A DNA stretch of 18,082 nucleotides from assembly GCA_030149405.1 (NCBI GenBank), contig JASBRM010000337.1, positions 1 to 18,082 on the forward strand, read 5' to 3'. The notes under the pieces were generated by a model, which saw nothing but the letters and a program-made list of their open reading frames with translations, made no database searches and was not told the origin of the DNA. The translations under genes and the position numbers were made by a program. Positions 1 through 9,164 of this stretch are shown here, one piece after another. This DNA is from Neptuniibacter sp. (GTDB lineage Bacteria > Pseudomonadota > Gammaproteobacteria > Pseudomonadales > Balneatricaceae). The first letter of the stretch is position 1, and each line of letters begins with the position of its first letter.

Positions 1-1
1 G

Positions 2-247
2 GCTTCCAGAATTACAGATATGGAACCACGCTATGACATGGTATTTATGGACCCACCCTTCCGAAAAGACATGGTCGCAGAATGCTGCCAGCTTTTGGAA
101 TCACATAATCTGCTGGCGGAAAACGCCATTATCTATGTTGAAACGGAATCAGAGTTAAGCCATCCGAATGTACCGGCAAACTGGAAAGAACATCGTTCCA
201 AAACAACCGGACAGGTCAGTTATCGGTTGTATATGCGCGAGGAATAA
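2..247 (+). CDS. rsmD: 16S rRNA (guanine(966)-N2)-methyltransferase, 3' end only
   Basis: The open frame runs in from the left edge, so the N-terminal part of the gene lies outside the window. About 81 codons remain, ending in TAA. The class I methyltransferase motif IV, MDPPF, with the catalytic DPPF at nt 50-61, is the signature of RsmD, which places the N2-methyl group of G966 in 16S rRNA using S-adenosylmethionine. Downstream, the AIIYVETE strand and the terminal SYRLYMRE strand match the end of the Rossmann-like fold. An internal ATG at nt 20 would leave only 75 residues and is not the real start. The stop codon directly abuts the tetR stop codon on the other strand. Identity is inferred from the DPPF motif plus the nearby coaD; the missing half cannot be checked here. 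Confidence 0.85.
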   Translation, partial: ASRITDMEPRYDMVFMDPPFRKDMVAECCQLLESHNLLAENAIIYVETESELSHPNVPANWKEHRSKTTGQVSYRLYMREE

Positions 248-874
248 TCAGCGTTTGTCGTTCAAACCGAAGATAAATGCGTTCAAGGTCTGCTTAATAT
301 GAGCCTTAAGCTTAATATTATCCCGTCCCAAAAGATCAATACTACCGACAATACCGACAACCACGGCAAGCGCTGCTGCCGGTAAAGGGTCTTTCTTTGA
401 GGCCTTATCTGCAATGACACCTTGTTTCCGCCCCTGCTTAATGAAGCGAGCAAGATACTCTAGCCATTCCTGGTGTTCATCATGAATCAATTCAGACAGC
501 GCCAGCAGCTCCGGCTCAGAACCATGGCCCTGATGGAAGACCTTCCAGATACTCATAGCCCGCTCATCACCACAAATAAGTAAGCACCACTGATTCAGAA
601 AGTCTTCAAACGCATCAAGCGCGTCCTGACGCGCTGATTGCAGGTGATCAAGATAGAGATCATCCAGAGGAAAGCGGCACTCAGAATAAAGGGCCGCAAC
701 CAGATCGGTTCTGTTTTTAAAGTGCCAATATAAAGCACCGTGGGTTAAACCGGCCTCCGCAGCAATATCCTTAAGGCTGGTTCTTGAAATCCCTCTCTCC
801 GCAAACAACCCTAATGCGGTTTCCAGAAGGTGTAGGCGTGTTTTTTCAGCTTCTTCTTTTGTTCTGCGCGGCAT
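248..874 (-). CDS. TetR/AcrR-family transcriptional repressor
   Basis: The product has 208 residues, typical of AcrR/TtgR-like repressors. The N-terminus (RRTKEEAEKTR, residues 3-13) is characteristic of regulators of RND efflux pumps. The helix-turn-helix spans about residues 33-52, with the recognition segment GALYWHFKNRTDL near 46-58. The remainder is helical and should form the ligand-binding, dimerising domain. Such proteins normally repress their own gene and a neighbouring efflux operon and release DNA when they bind a hydrophobic compound. Here no pump gene is adjacent: the upstream neighbour is a metallopeptidase lipoprotein gene on the same strand, so the target is unknown. A 7+7 bp inverted repeat lies 22-49 bp upstream of the start codon and is a plausible operator. 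The family call is firm; ligand and regulon are not known. Confidence 0.9.
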   Translation of the reverse strand: MPRRTKEEAEKTRLHLLETALGLFAERGISRTSLKDIAAEAGLTHGALYWHFKNRTDLVAALYSECRFPLDDLYLDHLQSARQDALDAFEDFLNQWCLLICGDERAMSIWKVFHQGHGSEPELLALSELIHDEHQEWLEYLARFIKQGRKQGVIADKASKKDPLPAAALAVVVGIVGSIDLLGRDNIKLKAHIKQTLNAFIFGLNDKR

Positions 875-895
875 AAATGCTCAATAGACCCGAAA

Positions 896-923
896 ATGTG
901 GCACATAGTATACAGCGCCACAT
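896..923 (-). promoter_or_regulatory. Candidate TetR operator overlapping a -10 element
   Basis: Perfect inverted repeat ATGTGGC (896-902) and GCCACAT (917-923) with a 14-bp spacer, 28 bp in all, a size typical of TetR-family operators. On the minus strand TATACT (rev. comp. of 907-912) lies inside the spacer and resembles a sigma-70 -10 box; the -35 region is poor. The site sits just upstream of tetR, which suggests autorepression. Binding is inferred. Confidence 0.45.
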
Positions 924-948
924 AGCTTCGAAGAGTTACAATAAAATT

Positions 949-980
949 AAGGTTGTCACTTAGAATAGTCCATTAACCTT
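949..980 (-). terminator. Weak inverted repeat after the M48 gene
   Basis: AAGGTT (949-954) and AACCTT (975-980) form 6-bp arms with a 20-nt loop. On the minus strand the repeat is followed by an AATTTTATT stretch. It lies just past the stop of the M48 gene and could be a weak terminator, but the stem is AT-rich and the loop long, so read-through into tetR is possible. Confidence 0.2.
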
Positions 981-993
981 TAAAACCAAGCGC

Positions 994-2241
994 TTACCGG
1001 GCGGGTTGCACATCATCCAGATAATATCCGCCTTCATATTGCTTCAGATCATCAACTTTGAGGTCTTTAGGCAATTTAAATCGGGCAACAAAGATTTGAC
1101 CAGGCTTCACATAACCTTTTATATGATCAACATAACGCTCCAGCTTTTTATTACGTTTCACATAAAGCCCCATCACCAAATTAGATAGAGCCGGACTTTT
1201 TGCTCTGTAACGCCAGCGGGTTTCCAGCTCATGTGTACCTACTTTACGGGTAGATTCAAGTTTTAAAGCGCCTTCCACTGCTTTAACAAACTGAGATTGT
1301 TGTAACTGGCGCCGCTCTTCGTATTTCGCTTCCTGATGCTGAACATAAGCACCCAGAGCCGTACCTAGTAACGCGGATAAACCTCCGCCCTCGCCTGCTG
1401 CTGCCTGTTGCTGGCTCTTTCTCCACAGAACATTGTTATCGAGTATTTGCGCTGAGCGAGGGTTAATCTGTCCCTTACGGTAATACTGCTTTACGGCCTT
1501 ACCGGCGGCCAGTGTTTCCTGATAACGTTCGGCGTTCACCGGGTGACTGTGCAAAAACAGCGCTCTGGCATTACCCTGCTCAGCATATTTCCTTTGCCAG
1601 ATTCGGCTGGCAGCCATTGGGTCATAACCTGCAAGGGCGGAATAAAGAATGCCTATTTTATCGGCTTCCCTTTCACTCTCATGGGTAAATGCCGCTTGAT
1701 AACCCGAACGACGGGCTGAATTAGACCCAGCCAAAGCACTGATTTGGGCATGGCTCTGACGTTCAAATACATGGTTTGCAACCGTATGCGCAATCTCATG
1801 ACCGATCACTGCAGCCAGTTCAGAATCGTCTTTAAGGATATCCATCAGTTGAGTATGGACAACAATATATGTACCGCCTGTAGTAAACGCGTTGAAGCTG
1901 TCACGTTTAATCAGGATAGGCTGCCAGCGCTCATGTTTTAGATGGGAAACCTGATGAATACGATCAAATACTTTTAACAGGCGGTAGTACTGCTTTTTGT
2001 TCAGTGCAGCGTTCACTGGGCGCTTCTCTTTCTTCTCTTTTGCCAGAATCGCTTCAATGTAAGCATTGCCCTGCTTAATCTGCGTCTGCCTGTTTGCCAT
2101 GCTCAGAGTACGCTGACCAGTCACCCGATCCCGTTCACTGACTGATTCAGCTACCTGATAAAGGCTTTGATCTACTTTCTTCAGGGTTTGACAACCGGAA
2201 AGAAAAACCGTCACCGCAGCTAATAGGAACAGGTTCTTCAT
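994..2241 (-). CDS. M48-family zinc metallopeptidase lipoprotein
   Basis: I chose the ATG at 2241 rather than the one 33 nt upstream because it gives a clean lipoprotein signal: MKNLFLLAAVTVFLSGC, lipobox LSGC with the lipidated cysteine at residue 17. The mature protein (415 residues with signal) should be membrane-anchored in the envelope, probably the outer membrane because residues after the Cys are Gln-Thr. The catalytic zinc motif HEIAH is at 148-152 and the third ligand lies in the downstream EREAD helix at 191-194, followed by the HSHP motif at 231-234. These define M48 peptidases of the LoiP/YcaL/BepA group, which act in envelope protein quality control. The C-terminal region (about 290-415), after a Gly-rich linker, is not one I recognise. 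It lies upstream of tetR on the same strand and divergent from coaD. The substrate is unknown. Confidence 0.88.
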   Translation of the reverse strand: MKNLFLLAAVTVFLSGCQTLKKVDQSLYQVAESVSERDRVTGQRTLSMANRQTQIKQGNAYIEAILAKEKKEKRPVNAALNKKQYYRLLKVFDRIHQVSHLKHERWQPILIKRDSFNAFTTGGTYIVVHTQLMDILKDDSELAAVIGHEIAHTVANHVFERQSHAQISALAGSNSARRSGYQAAFTHESEREADKIGILYSALAGYDPMAASRIWQRKYAEQGNARALFLHSHPVNAERYQETLAAGKAVKQYYRKGQINPRSAQILDNNVLWRKSQQQAAAGEGGGLSALLGTALGAYVQHQEAKYEERRQLQQSQFVKAVEGALKLESTRKVGTHELETRWRYRAKSPALSNLVMGLYVKRNKKLERYVDHIKGYVKPGQIFVARFKLPKDLKVDDLKQYEGGYYLDDVQPAR

Positions 2242-2929
<688 letters not shown>

Positions 2930-2952
2930 CTGTTTTAAATTGAGTGAGGTAG

Positions 2953-3207
<255 letters not shown>

Positions 3208-3220
3208 GCTTTAGTTCCCA

Positions 3221-3252
3221 ATAAAAAAGCAGGCTTATGCCTGCTTTTTTAT
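3221..3252. terminator. Bidirectional intrinsic terminator
   Basis: A perfect 14-bp inverted repeat (left arm 3221-3234, right arm 3239-3252) with a TTAT tetraloop. The GC core is GCAGGC/GCCTGC, and each arm carries an A6/T6 run, so a U-tract follows the stem on both strands. It can end the coaD-ferredoxin transcript (+) and the giant gene transcript (-, stop at 3285). Confidence 0.92.
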
Positions 3253-3284
3253 TGTCTGGATTTTGTAGTGCAAGTAAGAACGCA

Positions 3285-6200
3285 TTATTGATAACGCTCC
3301 TGCCAGAAGATCATCCGGTCATTACCACGTGCCCGGCCAAAGGTGATCAAGGCATCCGGCATATTAGCGTCATCCGCAGATCCATTCTGATCCCAGTCAT
3401 AACGCAACCAGTTTGGAACATTACTGATACCCAGATTAAAGTATCCGGTGTTTCCTTCCCCAGGCGCCGAGAATTCCAAAGTAAAGTCACCCGATGCCGG
3501 CTGGGCATTAACCCCATTGATTCCTAATGTGCCGGTAGAAGTACCCGCACCCACAGTCACAATTCTGTTCCCAGCCGTATCGATACTATTACCATCAAAG
3601 GTAATATTAGTTAGAGGAACCTGACTACAGCTATCATTGATTGCCGTTACAAAACCATTTCCATCCCAGTACTGAACCGAGAATGGTACTGGCAAAGCTT
3701 CATTCTCGGGACCATGTGCTGATTGAGTATATAAGCGACCATATCGTGCATCAAAGGTTGAGCCGATCTCTGCACCGGTACAACTGCCTCCACAACTTCC
3801 GGCAGTAGCCGGATCGAAATTCAGCGTTCCACTATCAAAGTTATTTCCATCACCCAAGCCGGTTGTTTGATCAAGATAAATGCCAAGTTGAAGCTGCTCA
3901 TATGGACCATCTTCGAATCCTGCCGCACCACCGTTGCGGGTAAAAATCAGGTCAGCAATCACTCCATCTCCCGAGGATGTCCGATTAACCACGCCTGCCG
4001 TCCAGCCACTGAGAGCCGAAGATGTTGTCAGCCGAGAACTTAGGTCTGTGCCGTTGTCACTGTCCTCAGCGGCAAACTTAACCTCTTCCGTATCATATAA
4101 GGCGATGTCGTAATTCTCAGTTACATCATCATTTGCTGCTCTTGCTTCAAGGCGGTAAGCAACTTCAGCAAACGGTTGCTGCATATAGATAAATGATGAA
4201 CAACTGGACGTAACATTAACGTCTGAAAGCGCAATGTAATCCGGATAAAAACGTCCGATTTTTGTCACTACACCCCGGATATCGGCTGCTGAATCCGCAA
4301 GATAATCATCCAATTGCGCAATGATGCTGACACTTCCCACTTCATCATATTGCAATGTTGCAGTGACATCAGCACCACTACGGCTGGCATAGGTATCCAG
4401 TAATGGTGTTGTTGTGCCCGTTAAATTACCCTGAACACCTGCTGCCGGGGTATAGGAATCTGTTGATAAGGTTACCGTGCCGGTGAAGTTTGGAGTAACA
4501 CCATTGTTCGTGACATCAACCCCGGCATCCGGAATATTGTCATTATTACTATCATCAGCACTCTGGTATCTGTAGGCATTAATGGCAACATCAAAGTCAC
4601 TGCCAGCTGAGGTAAAGCCATCTCCGCCCGTTTCATCACCCGCATTGTTACTGACGGCCCCAGCTGTAATGGAAGGGAAACCAAAGGCAAAAGGCCTGAC
4701 GACGAAGTCATTCGATTGGCCATTCAGTGCAGGATCTGCGAGGTTAACATTCAAGCGCATCAGCCCCGCATCTTCGTAGTTCAGAGTCAGTGGCTGAGTA
4801 CTGACCGAATTAGCATCAAAGGTGATATTCACACCGGTATAGCTTAACGGTGATCCGCTATCCAAAACATTTATGGATGAGCCATTTACAAAGAAACGCT
4901 GACCACTGACGCAAGTAGATGGGTTTTGACAGCTTGCGGCAAAGCCTATGGATTGACTGCCGGAGAAGGAACTGCTGCATGAAGTCGGGCTCGCTACGTC
5001 AGCCTCTATGGCACGAAGATAAACATCCGAACTGTCTTTACCCGAAATCTGCGTACCAATGTTTAATGGATTGCCGGCACTGTCCACAAACTTCAGAACC
5101 GCATTGGAGATGGTCAAATTCGGATCATCTGCAGCAATAGCATTGCCCGTTGTTTCAGTAACAGAACCATCCGTTACATTAAATCCAAATGTTCCTGTCG
5201 TAGTATGGCTAAATTCCAGAGTTACGGATGATGAACCACTGGCAAAGGTATAGGTTGCCTCACCGTCATTTGCTGTGCCATTAGCCAGTGAGCCCCCGCC
5301 ACTAACAATACTTAACCAATCCCCTAAACCACTGTCCGTTGTGATGGTGATGGTGCTCTGAGCAGCATCAATCGGGTTATGGCTGGCATCATGAGCAGTA
5401 ATAGTAATTTGTTCAGGTAAGCAGGTTACACCACTTGCACCATGGCTAATTGAGTAATGATCCGGGCCCACAACACAGTCTGGGCGAGTACTACCATCCC
5501 AGTTCAGGCCTGCCAGTTGATTAGTATGAATAGCAGTCACCTGAGAAAGGGAGAGTGCCTCATCAAAAATCAGGACTTCATCAAGCAGCCCATCGAAGTA
5601 CTCAGGAGAACCTCCTGTGTCTTCGATTCTACCTAGCGAGCTGAAACTATTACCTATATCACCTATACCGCCAGTGCCAGCCTTATCCAAAGAACCATCG
5701 ATAAATATTTGGTAACTGCCGTCCGTCGCATCTCGGGTCAGCACCACGTGATGCCAACTATCATCATTAATAGATGCATTGGATTTAGTAGTGGCATAGT
5801 CATCACCTACAGTGATTCCTATTCGTCCAGAAGCATCCAACCAGCCCCAGAAAATATCATCTGCACCACCGGACTGTTCAACACCGGCAACACCTGGAGC
5901 TCGCCAAGACGTATTGTCACCCGTCTGAGAGGTCTTAATCCAGAAACTCAGGCTAGCTGTCGTTTGTAATTGAGAGAGGTCGAGACCATCAACATAATCG
6001 CCGGAACCATCAAACTCACCAGCCCGACAAATTTGCCCCGGAGAGGTTGTTGTCGCATCACCCGATGGGGAGCCATCATTCCTGCCAATATTGTCTTCTA
6101 CCGTGCCCCAAGAAGCTTCATCGAAACGCCACTCAGCAACCGGGGATGATGGGCACTGACGGGCAGAGCCGTCGTAATTTAAGCCGCTGTCCTGATTCGT

Positions 6201-9164
6201 ATAGATAGTCGTGACATCTGTCTGAGAGATGACTTCATCAAACAGCAGCAATTCATCGAAATCACCATCCGCGGAGCGTCCACCTTCGCCAGCAGTATAA
6301 TCACTACGGTTATCACCCAGATAGATTGATAGGAGCTCACCTATAGATAGTGTTGAGCCAAATGATTCGTTGATCTCAAGCACACCATTTACATACATTT
6401 GCATCACACGATTGGGCATATCCCATGTCACTGAGATATGTACCCACTCGGTAGATGCAAAACTGAATTGGGTGCTGGAGGAATAGCGATAATCAGCATC
6501 AGAGGTGTTTTCAAGGCCAAATCGCAACCGGCCATCTGTTTCCATGGTGATAAAAAAGTACTTATCATCACTGCCAGTTGAAGAGGCACTGAGCAACACT
6601 TTACGTTCTGAGTTACTTCCCCAGGTAGTCGCTGAGCGATACCAGAAGCTTATTGAGCCTTGATCACCAATATCGTCATCAATATCCAGCGTGGTATCGA
6701 TGGCATATTGGTCATCGTCTGAATTGTTATCGCCGATTTGCCCTGCTCGGCAAAGCTTACCATCGGCAATGTTTGTGACATTGCCTGTACCTGTGTCTAT
6801 AACTGAACCATCAAAGCTTCCAACATTGTCTTTGATCTCTGCCAGGGCGCCGGTCCAAATGAGCTCATCAAAACGCCATTCGGCAAAAGCCGTTGGTGTG
6901 GTCACAACAGGTGCTGCACCAAACACCACAATACCTACATCTTCAGTAGTGTGGTTTCTTTCACTATCCCTATCCGTATCTTCATCAATTTCGACAGACA
7001 CTGTTGTGGTTGTAGAACCACAACCACGAGCCCAACCACCATCACCGCCATCCAGAGAGTTGATTGCAGCAACATAGTCTGGTTCAGATGCATAGCTCTG
7101 GGTCAGGTTGATTGACCGGCAATTCCCGGTCACTGTATCACCCGTCGCAATCGCCTCAGCCGTGACGGTTGAACCCGAACTGTTATTCACAAGATCCGGC
7201 ACAGCGCCTTCATCAACAGCTAGATAAGCATAACTCTCAGCAACTGTGACGGAACCATCATTTACCTCAGCACGTCCGACCGCTGCCTGGAATTGCGTGG
7301 AATTAAGATTACGAGAAGCGGAATAAACCCATGGAGTTGTATAGGAGCCTGAACCATTATTATTGGTCATAATCTGGGTTAACAGGACGGGTGTTGCCGA
7401 GAAGCTTTGTGAGAAGTTAACCGTTTGCCAGCTTTCAGAACCAGAAACCCCTCTGCCATGCTGGACGGAGGATACGTCAACTTCCCCAACCTCAATCTTC
7501 ACACCACCGGTGAGATCAAAAACGCCTTTCTCAGCCACCAGAAATTTTACGGTTTCAGTTCCGGATTGATCATTGTTGGGTGGTTCCACAGCGACAATTT
7601 GCGACGAAGTGGAGTTGATTGATACAACCCTGACGCCTGTTGGGTCAGCGTTATCAGTCTCGGCCATCAGGAAAATAACAGGATCGGTGTATGTCTGATC
7701 GAAGTTAATGGTTTCGGTTGATCCCACCGTTACATCAACTGAGCCACCTTCCCATTGAAAGCTGCTGCAGCTTACTGCCCCACGTGAACTGCCATCGGCA
7801 TTATCACCATTGGATTCGTTCTGATAAATTTCATCAACATTCGTAGAGGATAAAACCTGAGAATAGATTTTGAATTCGTCTATATAGCCTTCAAATGCCT
7901 GAGTGCTGTCGAAGCTTCCACCGAAGGAATCCTGCTCTTGCCCAATGATCACCGACGAGCTGTTATTGATGGATATTTGAGATCCACCACCATTGTTATG
8001 GCAGTTCGCAAGGCTGCCATCAACATACAAACACATTGTGGAACCAGAACGTGTCACTACAAGATGATGCCAGGCATCGTCGGTAAGGGTTTTACCAGCA
8101 CTGACAGTACTGCCCCGATCACCCACATTCATTCTGACTACGGTCGAGTTTTCGATGTAGATTTCAATTTCATCATCATTCTGACTACTACCCAACACAT
8201 GGAAAATCTCTTGTTGAGCTTTAGCCGTGTCCGTTTTGATCCAGGTAGAGATACTGAAGCTGTTCAGGCCATTAACCGCATCACTGTCTAAAGTGACATA
8301 ATCAGATGTCCCTGTCGGGGACAGATCCAAAGACCGGTTAATCTGAAATTCCGTCGCGGTACTTTCAGTGGAACCATTCGCTGTGCCATCATAACTTCCT
8401 GCGCTGTCAGTAACTCCGGATGCTATTGAACACTCATCGAAACGGTATTCAAGGATAGGTGACGGTAACGGGCCTCCCCCCCCACTCGACGGATTAATCG
8501 ATAAACCAGCAACCACCCAATCATCAGAATCACCCAGATTCCATCTGAAATTAGTTGATGCTGAGCCGTCTAATGTAGCCCCTGCACCGGCTAGCTTATT
8601 GCGGCCATTTTCTTTGTAGTTCCAGCGCTGGTCACCAAGACTGATGCTCATCGCTGAATCCTGTTCTTCTGCAGCGACAACAGCAAACGCCAGGTCATTG
8701 GTTTCAGAGGTCACCGTCAGAGTCGCCTGGCCACTGTCCCCAGTATTGGATTGAAAGACATCATGAGGGCTTGCCTGATCAACACCGGTAAACGTCATTA
8801 CCCCAGCGCCCGCTCCTCGCTGGACGGAATCATTAAACGTGATACGAACGTCAGAAGTAGTTACAGGAGGGTTTACCAGTTTCCAGATTTCCACCCTGGA
8901 ATCATCATCTCGAGCCCGGGCTCCGACATAGACAAGATTCTGGCCTGAGTAAGTAACTGAAGTAACCGTTTCAAAATCGTCATTCCACATAGAGATCCCC
9001 ACTAGCATGAATAGGTCACTGCCATTGCCCGTGGTGTGGGATACATTCAGGGAGGTTCCGCCGTTAATGGAACCTGAAGAAGTGTTGTCTATTGCAATAG
9101 CAGAAAAGGCCTGTTGCGAAGCAACCAGCAAAAGTAATAGAAGGCCGGCAAAAAACCTTTTCAT
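3285..9164 (-). CDS. Giant secreted LamG/DUF6701 protein, MshQ-like
   Basis: The 1959-residue protein starts with a Sec signal peptide (KR, then a Leu-rich core; cleavage near residue 22). From N to C it shows: a beta-rich domain (about 23-224); a Ser-Gly-Pro linker encoded over a G8 tract; LamG-like domain 1 (237-448); three beta-rich modules of about 100 residues (470-756); LamG-like domains 2 (760-990) and 3 (1008-1217), each opening with AEWRFDE; and a C-terminal DUF6701 region (1233-1959) with the DHYSISH opening and an ending that matches the MshQ family. Each LamG domain is followed by a DGS-x-R seam. Likely calcium loops are at 1538-1546 and 1923-1931. MshQ proteins belong to MSHA pilus loci, but no pilus gene is present here. 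No membrane anchor, LPXTG or beta-barrel is visible. A role in surface adhesion is inferred. Its stop lies 33 bp beyond the bidirectional terminator. Confidence 0.85.
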   Translation of the reverse strand: MKRFFAGLLLLLLVASQQAFSAIAIDNTSSGSINGGTSLNVSHTTGNGSDLFMLVGISMWNDDFETVTSVTYSGQNLVYVGARARDDDSRVEIWKLVNPPVTTSDVRITFNDSVQRGAGAGVMTFTGVDQASPHDVFQSNTGDSGQATLTVTSETNDLAFAVVAAEEQDSAMSISLGDQRWNYKENGRNKLAGAGATLDGSASTNFRWNLGDSDDWVVAGLSINPSSGGGGPLPSPILEYRFDECSIASGVTDSAGSYDGTANGSTESTATEFQINRSLDLSPTGTSDYVTLDSDAVNGLNSFSISTWIKTDTAKAQQEIFHVLGSSQNDDEIEIYIENSTVVRMNVGDRGSTVSAGKTLTDDAWHHLVVTRSGSTMCLYVDGSLANCHNNGGGSQISINNSSSVIIGQEQDSFGGSFDSTQAFEGYIDEFKIYSQVLSSTNVDEIYQNESNGDNADGSSRGAVSCSSFQWEGGSVDVTVGSTETINFDQTYTDPVIFLMAETDNADPTGVRVVSINSTSSQIVAVEPPNNDQSGTETVKFLVAEKGVFDLTGGVKIEVGEVDVSSVQHGRGVSGSESWQTVNFSQSFSATPVLLTQIMTNNNGSGSYTTPWVYSASRNLNSTQFQAAVGRAEVNDGSVTVAESYAYLAVDEGAVPDLVNNSSGSTVTAEAIATGDTVTGNCRSINLTQSYASEPDYVAAINSLDGGDGGWARGCGSTTTTVSVEIDEDTDRDSERNHTTEDVGIVVFGAAPVVTTPTAFAEWRFDELIWTGALAEIKDNVGSFDGSVIDTGTGNVTNIADGKLCRAGQIGDNNSDDDQYAIDTTLDIDDDIGDQGSISFWYRSATTWGSNSERKVLLSASSTGSDDKYFFITMETDGRLRFGLENTSDADYRYSSSTQFSFASTEWVHISVTWDMPNRVMQMYVNGVLEINESFGSTLSIGELLSIYLGDNRSDYTAGEGGRSADGDFDELLLFDEVISQTDVTTIYTNQDSGLNYDGSARQCPSSPVAEWRFDEASWGTVEDNIGRNDGSPSGDATTTSPGQICRAGEFDGSGDYVDGLDLSQLQTTASLSFWIKTSQTGDNTSWRAPGVAGVEQSGGADDIFWGWLDASGRIGITVGDDYATTKSNASINDDSWHHVVLTRDATDGSYQIFIDGSLDKAGTGGIGDIGNSFSSLGRIEDTGGSPEYFDGLLDEVLIFDEALSLSQVTAIHTNQLAGLNWDGSTRPDCVVGPDHYSISHGASGVTCLPEQITITAHDASHNPIDAAQSTITITTDSGLGDWLSIVSGGGSLANGTANDGEATYTFASGSSSVTLEFSHTTTGTFGFNVTDGSVTETTGNAIAADDPNLTISNAVLKFVDSAGNPLNIGTQISGKDSSDVYLRAIEADVASPTSCSSSFSGSQSIGFAASCQNPSTCVSGQRFFVNGSSINVLDSGSPLSYTGVNITFDANSVSTQPLTLNYEDAGLMRLNVNLADPALNGQSNDFVVRPFAFGFPSITAGAVSNNAGDETGGDGFTSAGSDFDVAINAYRYQSADDSNNDNIPDAGVDVTNNGVTPNFTGTVTLSTDSYTPAAGVQGNLTGTTTPLLDTYASRSGADVTATLQYDEVGSVSIIAQLDDYLADSAADIRGVVTKIGRFYPDYIALSDVNVTSSCSSFIYMQQPFAEVAYRLEARAANDDVTENYDIALYDTEEVKFAAEDSDNGTDLSSRLTTSSALSGWTAGVVNRTSSGDGVIADLIFTRNGGAAGFEDGPYEQLQLGIYLDQTTGLGDGNNFDSGTLNFDPATAGSCGGSCTGAEIGSTFDARYGRLYTQSAHGPENEALPVPFSVQYWDGNGFVTAINDSCSQVPLTNITFDGNSIDTAGNRIVTVGAGTSTGTLGINGVNAQPASGDFTLEFSAPGEGNTGYFNLGISNVPNWLRYDWDQNGSADDANMPDALITFGRARGNDRMIFWQERYQ
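8476..8483 (-). repeat. Homopolymeric G8 tract within the giant gene
   Basis: Eight C on the plus strand, read as G8 on the coding strand, encode Gly228-Gly230 in the Ser-Gly linker between the N-terminal domain and the first LamG domain. Loss or gain of one base would truncate the protein near residue 230. Runs of this kind are classical slipped-strand mispairing sites. Confidence 0.85.

Noticed and set aside
248..2241. tetR and the M48 gene considered as a mobile element or toxin-antitoxin pair
   Set aside because: No transposase, integrase, terminal inverted repeats or target duplication is visible, and neither protein resembles a toxin or antitoxin.
5514..8456. Repeated DNA segments in the giant gene considered as a CRISPR or tandem-repeat array
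   Set aside because: The repeats are about 700-1600 bp apart, imperfect, and encode the LamG openings and seams; there are no regular spacers.
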